48,906 nt of DNA from Sphingomonadaceae bacterium (lineage in GTDB: Bacteria; Pseudomonadota; Alphaproteobacteria; Sphingomonadales; Sphingomonadaceae). Position 1 is the stretch's first letter. Every line of letters begins with the position of its first letter. The stretch lies in assembly GCA_947454135.1 (NCBI GenBank), contig CANGJI010000016.1, positions 1 to 48,906 of the forward strand. The letters run 5' to 3'. Position numbers and translations under genes: made by a program. The notes below the pieces were generated by a model that did no database searches, had not been told where the DNA came from, and saw only the letters and a program-made list of their open reading frames with translations. Shown piece after piece: positions 24,123 to 32,224 of this stretch.

Positions 24123-25196
24123 ATGCGCCGTGTCGTCTTCAACGGGAAGTTCCGCGCCGGTGGGCTCAACGGTGTTCACCGCGTCGCTGCGCGCCTGATC
24201 GCCGAAGTGGACGAACTCCTCGCAGCCGCTCCGGCACCCGATGACCCGCCTTGCGCGCTGATCGTGCCCAAGGGGTGCGCGGATGGGCCGCCGCTCTCTG
24301 CCATCGAGGTGATCGAAGACGATCGCCCCGCCTCGCAGGCGTGGGAGCAACTGCGTTTGCCCCGCCTCGCGGCAGGTGGCCTCCTCGTCAACCTCGCCAA
24401 TCTGGCCCCCGTCGCGCACCGCCCCAAGCTGACCATGCTCCACGATGCGCAATTTCTCAGGGATGACAGCTCCTACCCCTGGCGCCAGCGTGTGGGATAC
24501 CGCCTGCTCACGCCGCTGATGGCCCGGTCGAGCGCGCGGGTGCTCACCGTTTCGGCCTTCTCGGCGGCTGAACTCGCGCACGGCGGCGTGACCGGCAAGG
24601 TGGGGGCAGACGTGCTCCACAACGGCGCAGATCATATCCTCGAGGTAACCCCCGATCCCGCTGCACTCCCCCGCCTCGGGCTCGAACCGCGCAGTTACGC
24701 GCTGATGTTCGGCAGCCCCAAGGCCTACAAGAACAACGCCGTCGTCTTTGCCGCCTTTGCCGATGGGGCGCTCGCGCCGCTTCGTCTTGTCGTGGTCGGC
24801 CCGCCGCGTGCAGCACTCGAAGCTGCCGGGCTGGTCCCGCCGCCCGATGCGGTCTTCGCCGGCCCGTGCGATGATGCGGCCTTGCGCGCGCTCTATGAAG
24901 GCGCTGCCGCGCTGCTGTTCCCTTCGCGGACCGAAGGCTTCGGCCTGCCGCCAGTGGAAGCGATGCTGTGCGGCTGTCCGGTGATTGCTGCGCCCTGCGG
25001 CGCCGTTCCGGAAGTGTGCGGCGACGCAGCGCTCTACGCCGATCCTGACGAACCCAGATCGTGGCGCCGGGCGATCACTCGCCTCCCGCGTGAGGCGCTT
25101 GTCGCTGCCGGTCATGCCCGCGCCGCGCGCTATACCTGGGCCCGCGCCGGGCGGACCCTGCTGGCGTCGCTCCGCCAATTGGCGCGGACGGCATGA
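24123..25196 (+). CDS. Glycosyltransferase family 4
   Basis: A 357-residue GT-B enzyme similar in layout to the one at 21784-23073. The N terminus RRVVFNGKFRAGGLNGVHRVA carries the acceptor-side Gly-rich loop; the C-terminal half has YALMFGSPKAYKNNAVVF, LFPSRTEGFGLPPVEAML and GCPVIAAPCGAVPEV, the nucleotide-sugar site with its EGFGLP motif. Its stop overlaps the flippase start (ATGATG), indicating translational coupling in the GT2-GT4-flippase operon. Confidence 0.92.
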   Translation: MRRVVFNGKFRAGGLNGVHRVAARLIAEVDELLAAAPAPDDPPCALIVPKGCADGPPLSAIEVIEDDRPASQAWEQLRLPRLAAGGLLVNLANLAPVAHRPKLTMLHDAQFLRDDSSYPWRQRVGYRLLTPLMARSSARVLTVSAFSAAELAHGGVTGKVGADVLHNGADHILEVTPDPAALPRLGLEPRSYALMFGSPKAYKNNAVVFAAFADGALAPLRLVVVGPPRAALEAAGLVPPPDAVFAGPCDDAALRALYEGAAALLFPSRTEGFGLPPVEAMLCGCPVIAAPCGAVPEVCGDAALYADPDEPRSWRRAITRLPREALVAAGHARAARYTWARAGRTLLASLRQLARTA

Positions 25197-26656
25197 TGGC
25201 CCGCCTGCTCCGCTTCGCGCGCGCCGGTGGGGGCACCGCGCTGATCGCGATGGCTGCGCGCGTCAGCGGTCAGTTTGCCATGGTTGCCGTCACGCTTGTC
25301 GCGACCCGGCACCTGGCACCCGCCGATTTCGGCATCTTCGCAATCGCGGGCGCGCTGGTCATGCTGGCGCGCACGATGCTCTACACCGGCCCGTTCGAGT
25401 ATCTTCTGAAGCTCTCGCACGATGCCGAAGAGCAGCAAGGCGCGGGCGCCTGCCTTGCCGCGACGGTGCTCGTCGCGCTGGGCTGGATCGCGCTGCTGGT
25501 CGCGCTCGGCCTTGCCGCGCCGTTCGTGTTCAAGGGCGGCGAGGTGGCGCACGTCATCCTCGCGCTCGCGCCGTCGGTCCTGCTCGGGGCGCTCGCGGCC
25601 TTTGCCGAATCGCTCATGCTGCGCGGTGGCGCCGTGCGCCGCTACTATGGGATCACCGTTCTGGCCGAAGTGGGTGCGGGCCTTGCCGCGATTGTCTTGC
25701 TGGCGGCAGGGTGGGGCATCTGGGCGCTGGTCCTGCAGATTTATGCGCGCACGCTGCTCATGGCGCTGGCGCTTGGCGCGCTTGGGCCTCCGCTGGCGCT
25801 TGCAGTTCCTCGCCGTACACGGGTCGTTGACGTGCTGCGCTGGTCCGCCAGCCGCTTTGGGTCGGTGCTTGTCACCTTCCTTGCCAACTACAGCGGCGAT
25901 CTCGTGCTCGGCATGGTCTTCTCGCCTGCTGCCTCGGGGCTCTACCGCGCAGCCAACCGCATGGTCACTGCGCTGGCGGACATGTTCGTGCAGCCAGCCG
26001 GTATGCTCGCGCTGACCACGCTTGCTGCCGAGCGCGCGCGGGGAGAGAGGGAGGGCAGTCCTGGCGCCTGGCCACGCCTTGCCGGGCTCTTCGCCGTGCT
26101 CGGCTGGCCCGCGCTCGCCATGCTCGCGCTGTTCGCGCACCGCGTCGTGCCGCTCGCGCTTGGGCCGGCCTGGGCGGCAGCCGCACCAGTTGTCACGGTG
26201 TTCTGTGTGGCGCGGATGGCGGCGCTCCTCGCGGCCGTTGCCACGGCGGAATTGATCGTGAGCGACCGGCAGGGAAGGGTGCTCGCCGTGCAGTCGATCG
26301 CCGCCATGGCGACGGCCGGGCTCACCATTCTTGCCGCGCCCTATGGCGCGCTCGGCGCAGCTCTTGCTGCCACGCTGGTCGCCATTCTCGCCGCGGTCGC
26401 GCTCACGCTGATCGCGCTCCAACAGCCCGATCGCCCCGCGCTGGCCGAAGCAGCACGACTGGTGGGCCTGCCTCTTGCCGGTGCATTCGGCGCAGCCTGC
26501 GCGGCAGACCGGGCGTTTGCCGGTTCGGCGCCGCTCGCCGCACTGGCGCTCCCGCTGGCTTGTGCCGCCGCCGGCTGGCTGGTCGCCGCATGGCCGGTCA
26601 TCCCGGCACTGCGCCGCGCTGCCGCCCTGCTCTCGGTGGCGCCAAGACCGGCCTGA
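25193..26656 (+). CDS. Wzx-type polysaccharide flippase
   Basis: A 487-residue inner-membrane protein with about 12-14 hydrophobic segments, of the polysaccharide synthase/MOP family. The N terminus holds ALIAMAARVSGQFAMVAVTL and RHLAPADFGIFAIAGA, the family pattern (tLG..dFG). It would flip undecaprenyl-linked repeat units to the periplasm. Coupled directly to the upstream glycosyltransferase by a four-base overlap; a second Met at 25196 is an alternative start. Confidence 0.9.
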   Translation: MMARLLRFARAGGGTALIAMAARVSGQFAMVAVTLVATRHLAPADFGIFAIAGALVMLARTMLYTGPFEYLLKLSHDAEEQQGAGACLAATVLVALGWIALLVALGLAAPFVFKGGEVAHVILALAPSVLLGALAAFAESLMLRGGAVRRYYGITVLAEVGAGLAAIVLLAAGWGIWALVLQIYARTLLMALALGALGPPLALAVPRRTRVVDVLRWSASRFGSVLVTFLANYSGDLVLGMVFSPAASGLYRAANRMVTALADMFVQPAGMLALTTLAAERARGEREGSPGAWPRLAGLFAVLGWPALAMLALFAHRVVPLALGPAWAAAAPVVTVFCVARMAALLAAVATAELIVSDRQGRVLAVQSIAAMATAGLTILAAPYGALGAALAATLVAILAAVALTLIALQQPDRPALAEAARLVGLPLAGAFGAACAADRAFAGSAPLAALALPLACAAAGWLVAAWPVIPALRRAAALLSVAPRPA

Positions 26657-26726
26657 CCCAAAATGCCGCTTGCTCCCCGCGCGCGCTCATGAAACCTTCG
26701 CAGCTGCAACAAGGGGACCATCACTG

Positions 26727-27284
26727 ATGAAGCGCCTGACCATCGCTGCTGCCGCCGCCGTCCTGTTTGCCGCGCTCCCGGCGCATGCTGCTCCATCGCT
26801 GGTTGCGCCCACTTTCGCGGTCCCCACCAGCGCCGAGGGCTCCGGCTTCCGCCTCCAGCCGCTGGGGCCCGATCTCGTGAAGATCGATTTCGATGCCTAC
26901 ATGTCCTCGGTCGAGCACCTGCAGCAGACCTTCACGCGCAGCACTGACTGGCCGCACGCCGGGATCAGCGATGCTGACGCCATGCTCGACATGCAGACCG
27001 AGGCTGGCCGCTTCCAGCGCCGCGAAAGCTTCGCCTATTCGGTGCTGACGCCCGACGGCAAGCGCGAGCGCGGCTGCCTCTATGTCGCTCCCAGCCCGGT
27101 CTCCGGCTACGACGCGGTCGTGCGCATTTGGGTCACCAAGGCCGAATACGATGCCGGTTTCGATGCGCAGCTCGCAGCCTGGGCGCACAAGTGGATCGCC
27201 GCCAAGTGGCCGTTCAAGAAAGTCGCCTGGCCCGGTCGTGACATCCCCTGGACGACGTGGGATGCGCTGACCAAGGCGAAGTAG
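26727..27284 (+). CDS. Exported protein with GNAT-like sequence features
   Basis: A 185-residue protein with a clear signal peptide (1-21, ending AHA). The remaining sequence resembles the core of certain GNAT-family proteins: SFAYSVLTPDGKRERGCLYV, then a WVTKAEYD strand-helix and KWPFKKVAWPGRDIPW at the end. Acetyl-CoA is not expected in the periplasm, so either the fold is reused or the similarity is misleading. The start at 26727 has AAGGGGA upstream. It follows the flippase by 70 bases and may share its transcript. Family assignment is inference from pattern only. Confidence 0.7.
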   Translation: MKRLTIAAAAAVLFAALPAHAAPSLVAPTFAVPTSAEGSGFRLQPLGPDLVKIDFDAYMSSVEHLQQTFTRSTDWPHAGISDADAMLDMQTEAGRFQRRESFAYSVLTPDGKRERGCLYVAPSPVSGYDAVVRIWVTKAEYDAGFDAQLAAWAHKWIAAKWPFKKVAWPGRDIPWTTWDALTKAK

Positions 27285-27291
27285 CGCGCCG

Positions 27292-27696
27292 TCAGTCCAG
27301 ATCGACCAGCACTGTCTCGATCTCGGTGGTCACGTCGCTCATCAGCTTGTGCACCGGGCACTTCTTCGCTGCTGACAGCAGCGCTTCGCGCTCGTCGTGG
27401 CTTAGATCGCCGGTCAGCATCAGCGCCGTGCGCAGGCGGTAGATGCCCTCGCGCTCCTGGCTGGCATCGCGGGTGACAACCACTTCAATGCCCTCCAGCG
27501 CCATGCCCTTGCGCTGCGCCTGCCACAGCACGGTGAGCGCCTTGCACGCGCCGAGCGCCGCGTCGTAGATCTCGTGCGGATCGGGCCCTTCGTTGTCCGC
27601 GCCCGGCGGCGGAGTCAGGTCGGTCACGAACTCATGGCCGCGCACGGCAACGCGGTGCGCAGTGCCGGTGGGATCGATGCGGGTAATCGTGATCAT
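27292..27696 (-). CDS. OsmC family peroxide-stress protein
   Basis: A 134-residue OsmC/Ohr-superfamily protein that reduces organic hydroperoxides with two cysteines. Cys51 lies in ALGACKALTV and Cys113 in KKCPVHKLM, the expected pair. The start at 27696 (MITITRID) follows AGGAGG; a longer reading to 27735 adds an unlikely MLHWERG leader. It faces the preceding gene tail to tail (7 bases between stops) and has no evident link to EPS. Confidence 0.9.
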   Translation of the reverse strand: MITITRIDPTGTAHRVAVRGHEFVTDLTPPPGADNEGPDPHEIYDAALGACKALTVLWQAQRKGMALEGIEVVVTRDASQEREGIYRLRTALMLTGDLSHDEREALLSAAKKCPVHKLMSDVTTEIETVLVDLD

Positions 27697-27784
27697 GCTG
27701 CCTCCTGCCGGGTCACCTCGCTCCCAATGCAGCACCGGGGCTTCCGGCGGTCAAGCCGAACCCAATTGTCCCGAATTGGGAGAG

Positions 27785-27802
27785 GTTGACACAGTTGACA
27801 CA
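27785..27802. repeat. Tandem 9-base repeat GTTGACACA x2
   Basis: Two exact adjacent copies of GTTGACACA followed by GT. It sits five bases after a 7-bp hairpin (27761-27780) and about 90 bases upstream of the OsmC-like start. It could be a regulator half-site pair or the end of a larger lost repeat. Confidence 0.4.
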
Positions 27803-28019
27803 GTCCAGAGGGAAAACCGTCAATCTCAGTCCGAACGGCTTTCTCCTTGAAACTATAAAATAATCTTGAAAACCGCCGGAATCCCGAAACGGGAATAACA
27901 GACACCCGGGTCAGGAATCCCGAACGCCCCCTCGGCGCCTCGCGACGGGCAGGCACTTCGCTGTTTTCGGCAGACACGACATCGACCTCCGCTGGCCCGG
28001 AACCGGTCCCGAAGATGCC

Positions 28020-28406
28020 TCAGGAGAGGGTGTGTAGGAAAATGGAATGTGCGGAAGGGGCGATGGAAAACTCGCGCCGGGCAGGGAGGAAGGAAGGTAA
28101 TGATGCGAGGGGCATCCCGCTCGCGCTCCCGGGTGTTTTGGGACGCTTCGAATGTTTAAAGCACTGCAAGGGTCCGCAATCCACAAGGCTAGGTTTTCGT
28201 GCGGAATAGCTTGACGAGGAATTGCTGCCTAATTTGAGGGCTCTCATAGCAATCGAATTGCTTGGGCGATCGGTTATCGCAGCCAGCCTTTGTATTTCTG
28301 GATTGCGATAGTGAATCTTGCCGAATGGTGTCTGGAAATACAAATAAAGCGCAAGGAGCGTCTCCTCCTCAGTCCACGGCTTCCGTCGTGATCCATCCTG
28401 CGCCAT
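28020..28406 (-). pseudogene. Truncated HNH-endonuclease-like remnant
   Basis: The first about 60 codons read RKPWTEEETLLALYLYFQ, TPFGKIHYRNPEIQRLA and RPSNSIAMRALKL, the conserved N-terminal block of a family of restriction-associated HNH endonucleases (WTREELLLALNLY and PFGKLH..NPEI..LA type, recalled from family knowledge). After about residue 60 the match ends and the rest (Ser-rich, then random-looking) has no HNH motif; other frames downstream do not restore it. It is therefore a 5' fragment. The fragment lies in an AT-richer spacer, consistent with acquired DNA. Confidence 0.55.
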
Positions 28407-28442
28407 GCAGGGACATTAAGGAGCAAACATTCGGCGATGCAA

Positions 28443-28474
28443 GACGATTGCTGGCCGCCAGACTGGCAATCGTC
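28443..28474. repeat. 9-bp inverted repeat
   Basis: GACGATTGC (28443-28451) and GCAATCGTC (28466-28474) are exact complements with a 14-base loop that can itself pair (CTGG with CCAG). Confidence 0.5.
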
Positions 28475-28505
28475 CCTTGGCATAGATCCGATCGGCGACA
28501 GGTCG

Positions 28506-28538
28506 GTCAGGGGGCAAGGGGGATGGCCCTTGCCTGAC
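28506..28538. repeat. Hairpin with 8-bp core plus 4-bp base
   Basis: GGCAAGGG (28513-28520) pairs with CCCTTGCC (28527-28534); GTCA (28506-28509) pairs with TGAC (28535-28538) across a three-base bulge. Confidence 0.5.
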
Positions 28539-28589
28539 GGAGGCCCTCTTTGCTCCTTGTTACCCCTCCGACCCGCCTGTGGCGTGCCA

Positions 28590-28622
28590 CCTCCCCATTC
28601 ATGCTTCGCAGAAATGGGGAGG
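28590..28622 (-). terminator. 10-bp perfect hairpin downstream of the wzy-like gene
   Basis: CCTCCCCATT (28590-28599) and AATGGGGAGG (28613-28622) are exact complements. They lie 36 bases past the polymerase stop in its direction of transcription. No U-run follows on the minus strand, so it may work as a 3'-end stabiliser or a Rho-assisted stop. Confidence 0.5.
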
Positions 28623-28657
28623 GCTGTGGGGCTGGCCTTGGCGCATCCAGCACCGCC

Positions 28658-30205
28658 TCACGCCAGCTCCAGCGCGCTGTCGAGAATGAGCGGTTCGAGG
28701 GCGGCGAACCCGCGCGGCATCGCCGATCCGGCAAGCAGGAAGGGCCTCGGCGCGGCCTCTGCCAGGGGCGGCGGCTCGGCGACCGGGCTGGGCGCCGGGG
28801 CCATCCGCGCCGCCGCCTGCTGCCGCCGCAGCGCCAGCGCGGCTCCGCTGAGGATGGCGAAATCGGTCCCCGGATCGCAGGTGGGCGAGGAAATCGAGGC
28901 AATCGCCACGCCCATGATCATCGCCCAACTGGACGCTGCCGCGGTCGAGAGCGATTGGTCCGAAACCGGCGCCCACGTCGATTGGCGCAGCGGACTGAAT
29001 GCGGTGAGAATGTGCATCAGCAGCGCGGTCGCACCGATCACGCCGGTGCAGCCAATCACTGCGGTCGCGAGGCTTGAGGACCGGAAGCTGCCGGGGCCGA
29101 TCCCGATACCCCTGCTCTCGATGAAGGCGTTGATCCCCTGCCATGCCCAGAACTTGCGTTGCAGTGCGGAGAGTGTTTCGCCCTTTTCCACGGTCATGTG
29201 GAGGATCATGTCGCCGAAGGCATCGGCAAGGCGCGGCTGCCAGATCATCACCGCGCAGCCGGCAGCGACGAGCGCGAGCAGCGCCGCGCCGATCGACAAG
29301 CCGCGATCGGCTGGCAGCGCTCCGGGAAACAGCAGGGACCGCACCGCGAGGATGAGCGCATAAGTCGGCAAGCCGGCATAGGCCGTGCTCGATGTGCTGA
29401 GCGCGAGCGCAGAGGCGAGCAGCGCGGCGGCCGGCCCCGTCCAGCGCGGATCGATCCGCCGCAGCCAGCACTCGAACGAGAAGACGAACAGCACGAGGCC
29501 ATAGTTGGCAAACGTCGATGCCTCTGGCAGCAGCCCCGTCATCCGGATGAAGCCGTTGTAGGACTGGTCAAGCTGCGCGTAGGAGGCGTTGCGGAACACC
29601 GCGAGCACGACTTCTGCCGGCGTGCCCCTGATCACGACCGAGGCAAAGCCGGTCAAAGCATGGGTCATGCCGACCAGGGCCAGCGTTCTCACCAGCATCA
29701 GCCGCCCGCGCTCGCGCCCGCATGCCACGAAGCTGGCAATACCCGCCAGCAGTGTCCCGACGAGGTAGACTGCGGTGGTCAGGTTCTGCGGACTGAGCAC
29801 CAAGGGTTTCACCGCATAGACGTAGGCCAGCGTCGAGACGTAGCGCGCCTCCACACGCCCGCGCAGCGGCGTAACCTCGATCTGTCCGGCAAACAGGCGC
29901 GGCGCGATGAAGGCAATCGCCACGCCGTAGACCACGAATGCAACCAGCCAGCCATTGGCCCGCAGCGCCCCGGCCACGGCCGACATCTGCCCCGCGCCCG
30001 GCACCAGCAGGCGCATCGCCACGAACAGCAGGGCGAACTGCACCGGCGGGATCGAGGAATTGCCCAGCACCGGCAGCAGGATCGCCGCCGATCCGCCGAA
30101 CATTGCCGAAACAAGAGTGAACGCGAATATCGCCTCGACCGATCCCGCCACGAATAGCGCGAGCCCGATCAGTACCTGCGCCGCGCCGATGAAGGTCAGT
30201 TCCAT
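28658..30205 (-). CDS. Wzy-type polysaccharide polymerase / O-antigen ligase family
   Basis: A 515-residue inner-membrane protein with about 12 hydrophobic segments and a large periplasmic loop rich in polar residues (about 215-260), the layout of Wzy/WaaL proteins. Loop motifs include YNGFIRMTGLLPEASTFANYG, which fits the polymerase family (E..fA.y). It would join flipped repeat units into polymer. The C-terminal 60 residues are a Pro/Ala-rich cytosolic tail. It lies last in the wzc-GT4-acyltransferase-polymerase operon, 40 bases after the acyltransferase stop. Confidence 0.85.
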   Translation of the reverse strand: MELTFIGAAQVLIGLALFVAGSVEAIFAFTLVSAMFGGSAAILLPVLGNSSIPPVQFALLFVAMRLLVPGAGQMSAVAGALRANGWLVAFVVYGVAIAFIAPRLFAGQIEVTPLRGRVEARYVSTLAYVYAVKPLVLSPQNLTTAVYLVGTLLAGIASFVACGRERGRLMLVRTLALVGMTHALTGFASVVIRGTPAEVVLAVFRNASYAQLDQSYNGFIRMTGLLPEASTFANYGLVLFVFSFECWLRRIDPRWTGPAAALLASALALSTSSTAYAGLPTYALILAVRSLLFPGALPADRGLSIGAALLALVAAGCAVMIWQPRLADAFGDMILHMTVEKGETLSALQRKFWAWQGINAFIESRGIGIGPGSFRSSSLATAVIGCTGVIGATALLMHILTAFSPLRQSTWAPVSDQSLSTAAASSWAMIMGVAIASISSPTCDPGTDFAILSGAALALRRQQAAARMAPAPSPVAEPPPLAEAAPRPFLLAGSAMPRGFAALEPLILDSALELA

Positions 30206-30245
30206 GGGCCTGCCTTTCCAGAGGCTGCGTGGTCGGCACCGCTGC

Positions 30246-30800
30246 TCATGGCCGCACGAACCCTTCGCTGGCGCGCACCGGCTTGACGTAGGCCGCAGGA
30301 TTGCCCCGCCACACCTCGCGCGCCGGCACGTCGGAGAACACGACCGAGCCCGCCGCGATGACCGCGTGATCGCCGATGGAAACGCCGGGAAGCACGATGA
30401 CCCCGCGCCCCAGCCAGACGTTGCGGCCGAGCTTTACCGGCGCGACGCGCACGCCCTGGCCTTCATGCACCGGGTGGTGGTTGGTATCGGCGAGCACGCA
30501 GCGCGGACCGATGCGGCAGTTCTCCCCGATCCGCACCGAAGCGTGGCAGACGATCTCGACCCCGGCATTGAGAAACGCCCGCGCACCGATTTCGAGCAGC
30601 GCGCCGGGCCCCACTTCGACCGCGACCGGTGCGCCGTGGCAGCTCCAGTTGACCCGCTCGCCGATCGCCATGCGGCCACGTCCTTCGATGCGCGGGAGCC
30701 CGCTATGGACGAAGAAGCGCTTGCCCGCCCGGTCCCCGCGCAGACGCAGGCGCAGCAGGGTGAGCGCGGTGCGCAGCCGGTTGAGCGGTTGCAGCTTCAT
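30246..30800 (-). CDS. Left-handed beta-helix (hexapeptide) acyltransferase
   Basis: A 184-residue protein of the acetyltransferase family built from hexapeptide repeats; visible turns include IGARAFLNAGVEIVCHASVRI, IGENCRIGPRCVLADTNHHP (with the acceptor His pair), LGRNVWLGRGVIVLPGVSIGD and HAVIAAGSVV. It likely adds acetyl or a similar group to an EPS sugar. The start at 30800 has GGAGGGG seven bases upstream and overlaps the stop of the preceding glycosyltransferase by four bases (ATGA). Confidence 0.9.
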   Translation of the reverse strand: MKLQPLNRLRTALTLLRLRLRGDRAGKRFFVHSGLPRIEGRGRMAIGERVNWSCHGAPVAVEVGPGALLEIGARAFLNAGVEIVCHASVRIGENCRIGPRCVLADTNHHPVHEGQGVRVAPVKLGRNVWLGRGVIVLPGVSIGDHAVIAAGSVVFSDVPAREVWRGNPAAYVKPVRASEGFVRP

Positions 30801-32224
30801 GCCAGCCCCTCCAGCACACCTGCGTCGAAGCGCTCCGGCGCGAAATCGTGCGCGCGCGCCACCGCCTCGGCGGGATCGAAGTGGGGCAGCCATTGCTCCA
30901 GTTGCCGCACCGCCGCGATCAGGCTTTCGTTCGTCTGCTCGCCGAAGAACAGGCCGGTGCGTCCTTCCACCACGCTGTCGAGCGCGCCGCCGCGGCCATA
31001 GGCTATCACCGGTCGGCCTGAGGCCATGACTTCTACGGGCACGATGCCGAAATCCTCCTCGGCGGTGAACACCAGGGCGCGGCAGCGGGCGTAGGCGCGC
31101 CGCAGTTCGTCGAAGCCGAGCCGCGGGATCATCCGGATGTTCGGCCCGGCGCGCTTCTTCAGCATGGCCGCTTGCGGTCCATCGCCCACCACGGTGAGCG
31201 GGAGGCCAAGCGCGTTGAACGCATCGATGGCAAGGTCCGCGCGCTTGTAGGGCACCAGTTGGCCGACCCAGAGATAGCCCGGCTCGATCTCGTCCGTTGG
31301 CGAGAACAGCGCAGGATCGACCGGCGGATGCACCACCGCCGCCTCGCGCCGCCATGCCTTGGCCACGCGGTCGCGGATGAAGCTGGAATTGGCCAGCACC
31401 CGGTCGACCCGCGCAGCCGAGCTCGTATCCCACTGGCGCAGCCCATGGCACAGCAGCGGCATGACCGAACGGCGCAGCCAGCCCGCTTCGGCGCGATAAT
31501 CGTGGTAGTGATCCCACAAGTACCGCATCGGCGAGTGGACGTAGCACAAGTGCAGCGCATCAGGTGCGGGGATCACGCCCTTGGCAGGTCCGCTCTCGCT
31601 CGAGATCACGAGGTCGTAGCCGCGCAGGTCCAGCTGCTCGAGCGCCATGGGCATGAGCGGCAGGTATGCCTGATAGTGCTTGCGCGCCCCGGGCAGCTTC
31701 TGGATGAAGCTGGTGTGCACCCGGCGCGCCCGGATCGCGGCGGACATCGCCGCCGGATCATAGACATGGGTGAAGATGTCGGCCTCCGGGAACAGCTCGA
31801 GCAACCGCTCAAGCACCCGCTCCCCGCCGCGCATCGTGACCAGCCAGTAATGGATGATCGCGACCCGCTTGAACCGCCTGCGCGGATCGGCCGGGAGCAC
31901 CGCACCGGGATGGATCACGGGCGGACGGCGCCGCACATCAAGGGCCGCTACGGGGCTGCTCAAGCCGAGGGCTGCCAGGTCGAGCCTGCCGATGTGTCCG
32001 GCGCGCGACACCGGCTCTGTGACCCGGCTTGGCGCGGCCCCGGCCCGCATGTCTGCCGCCAGCGCGCTCAAGGCCGTTCCAGCCTGGGCGACGACGGCCG
32101 GAGCCGGGTTCCGGCAAGCGCCGCTGCCCAGCAGGAAGGTGGCTGCGCCGCCGGCCCCGCTTGCTGGTGCAAGCGCTGTCCCGCGCGGTGAGGCGCTGGG
32201 TGAGGGTGCTGCCGCCTCAGGCAT
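30797..32224 (-). CDS. Glycosyltransferase family 4 with long low-complexity N terminus
   Basis: A 475-residue protein. The GT4 enzyme starts only at about residue 120 (KRVAIIHYWLVTMRGGERVLE) and continues with FPEADIFTHVYDP, CYVHSPMRYLWDHYHDYR, YLWVGQLVPYKRADLAIDA and FGIVPVEVMASGRPVIAYG (nucleotide-sugar site). Residues 1-118 are Ala/Pro/Ser/Gly-rich with no motif. The ATG at 32224 was chosen because it overlaps the wzc stop (ATGCCTGA); a longer reading from 32263 is possible. The enzyme likely transfers a sugar to the lipid-linked repeat. Confidence 0.9.
   Translation of the reverse strand: MPEAAAPSPSASPRGTALAPASGAGGAATFLLGSGACRNPAPAVVAQAGTALSALAADMRAGAAPSRVTEPVSRAGHIGRLDLAALGLSSPVAALDVRRRPPVIHPGAVLPADPRRRFKRVAIIHYWLVTMRGGERVLERLLELFPEADIFTHVYDPAAMSAAIRARRVHTSFIQKLPGARKHYQAYLPLMPMALEQLDLRGYDLVISSESGPAKGVIPAPDALHLCYVHSPMRYLWDHYHDYRAEAGWLRRSVMPLLCHGLRQWDTSSAARVDRVLANSSFIRDRVAKAWRREAAVVHPPVDPALFSPTDEIEPGYLWVGQLVPYKRADLAIDAFNALGLPLTVVGDGPQAAMLKKRAGPNIRMIPRLGFDELRRAYARCRALVFTAEEDFGIVPVEVMASGRPVIAYGRGGALDSVVEGRTGLFFGEQTNESLIAAVRQLEQWLPHFDPAEAVARAHDFAPERFDAGVLEGLA

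Larger units (their letters stand above)
27697..28657. other. Gene-poor spacer of nearly 1 kb between osmC-like and polymerase genes
   Basis: Local base use is visibly more AT-rich than the surroundings, especially 28140-28350. Contents: a 7-bp hairpin (27761-27767 with 27774-27780), a tandem repeat at 27785-27802, a truncated HNH-like gene at 28020-28406 on the minus strand, and three strong inverted repeats at 28443-28622. No intact gene or transposase was seen. It looks like the scar of a past insertion or deletion. Confidence 0.5.

Noticed and set aside
27693..27977. 94-codon minus-strand frame upstream of the OsmC-like gene
   Set aside because: Low-complexity product overlapping the OsmC ribosome-binding site; no homology pattern.
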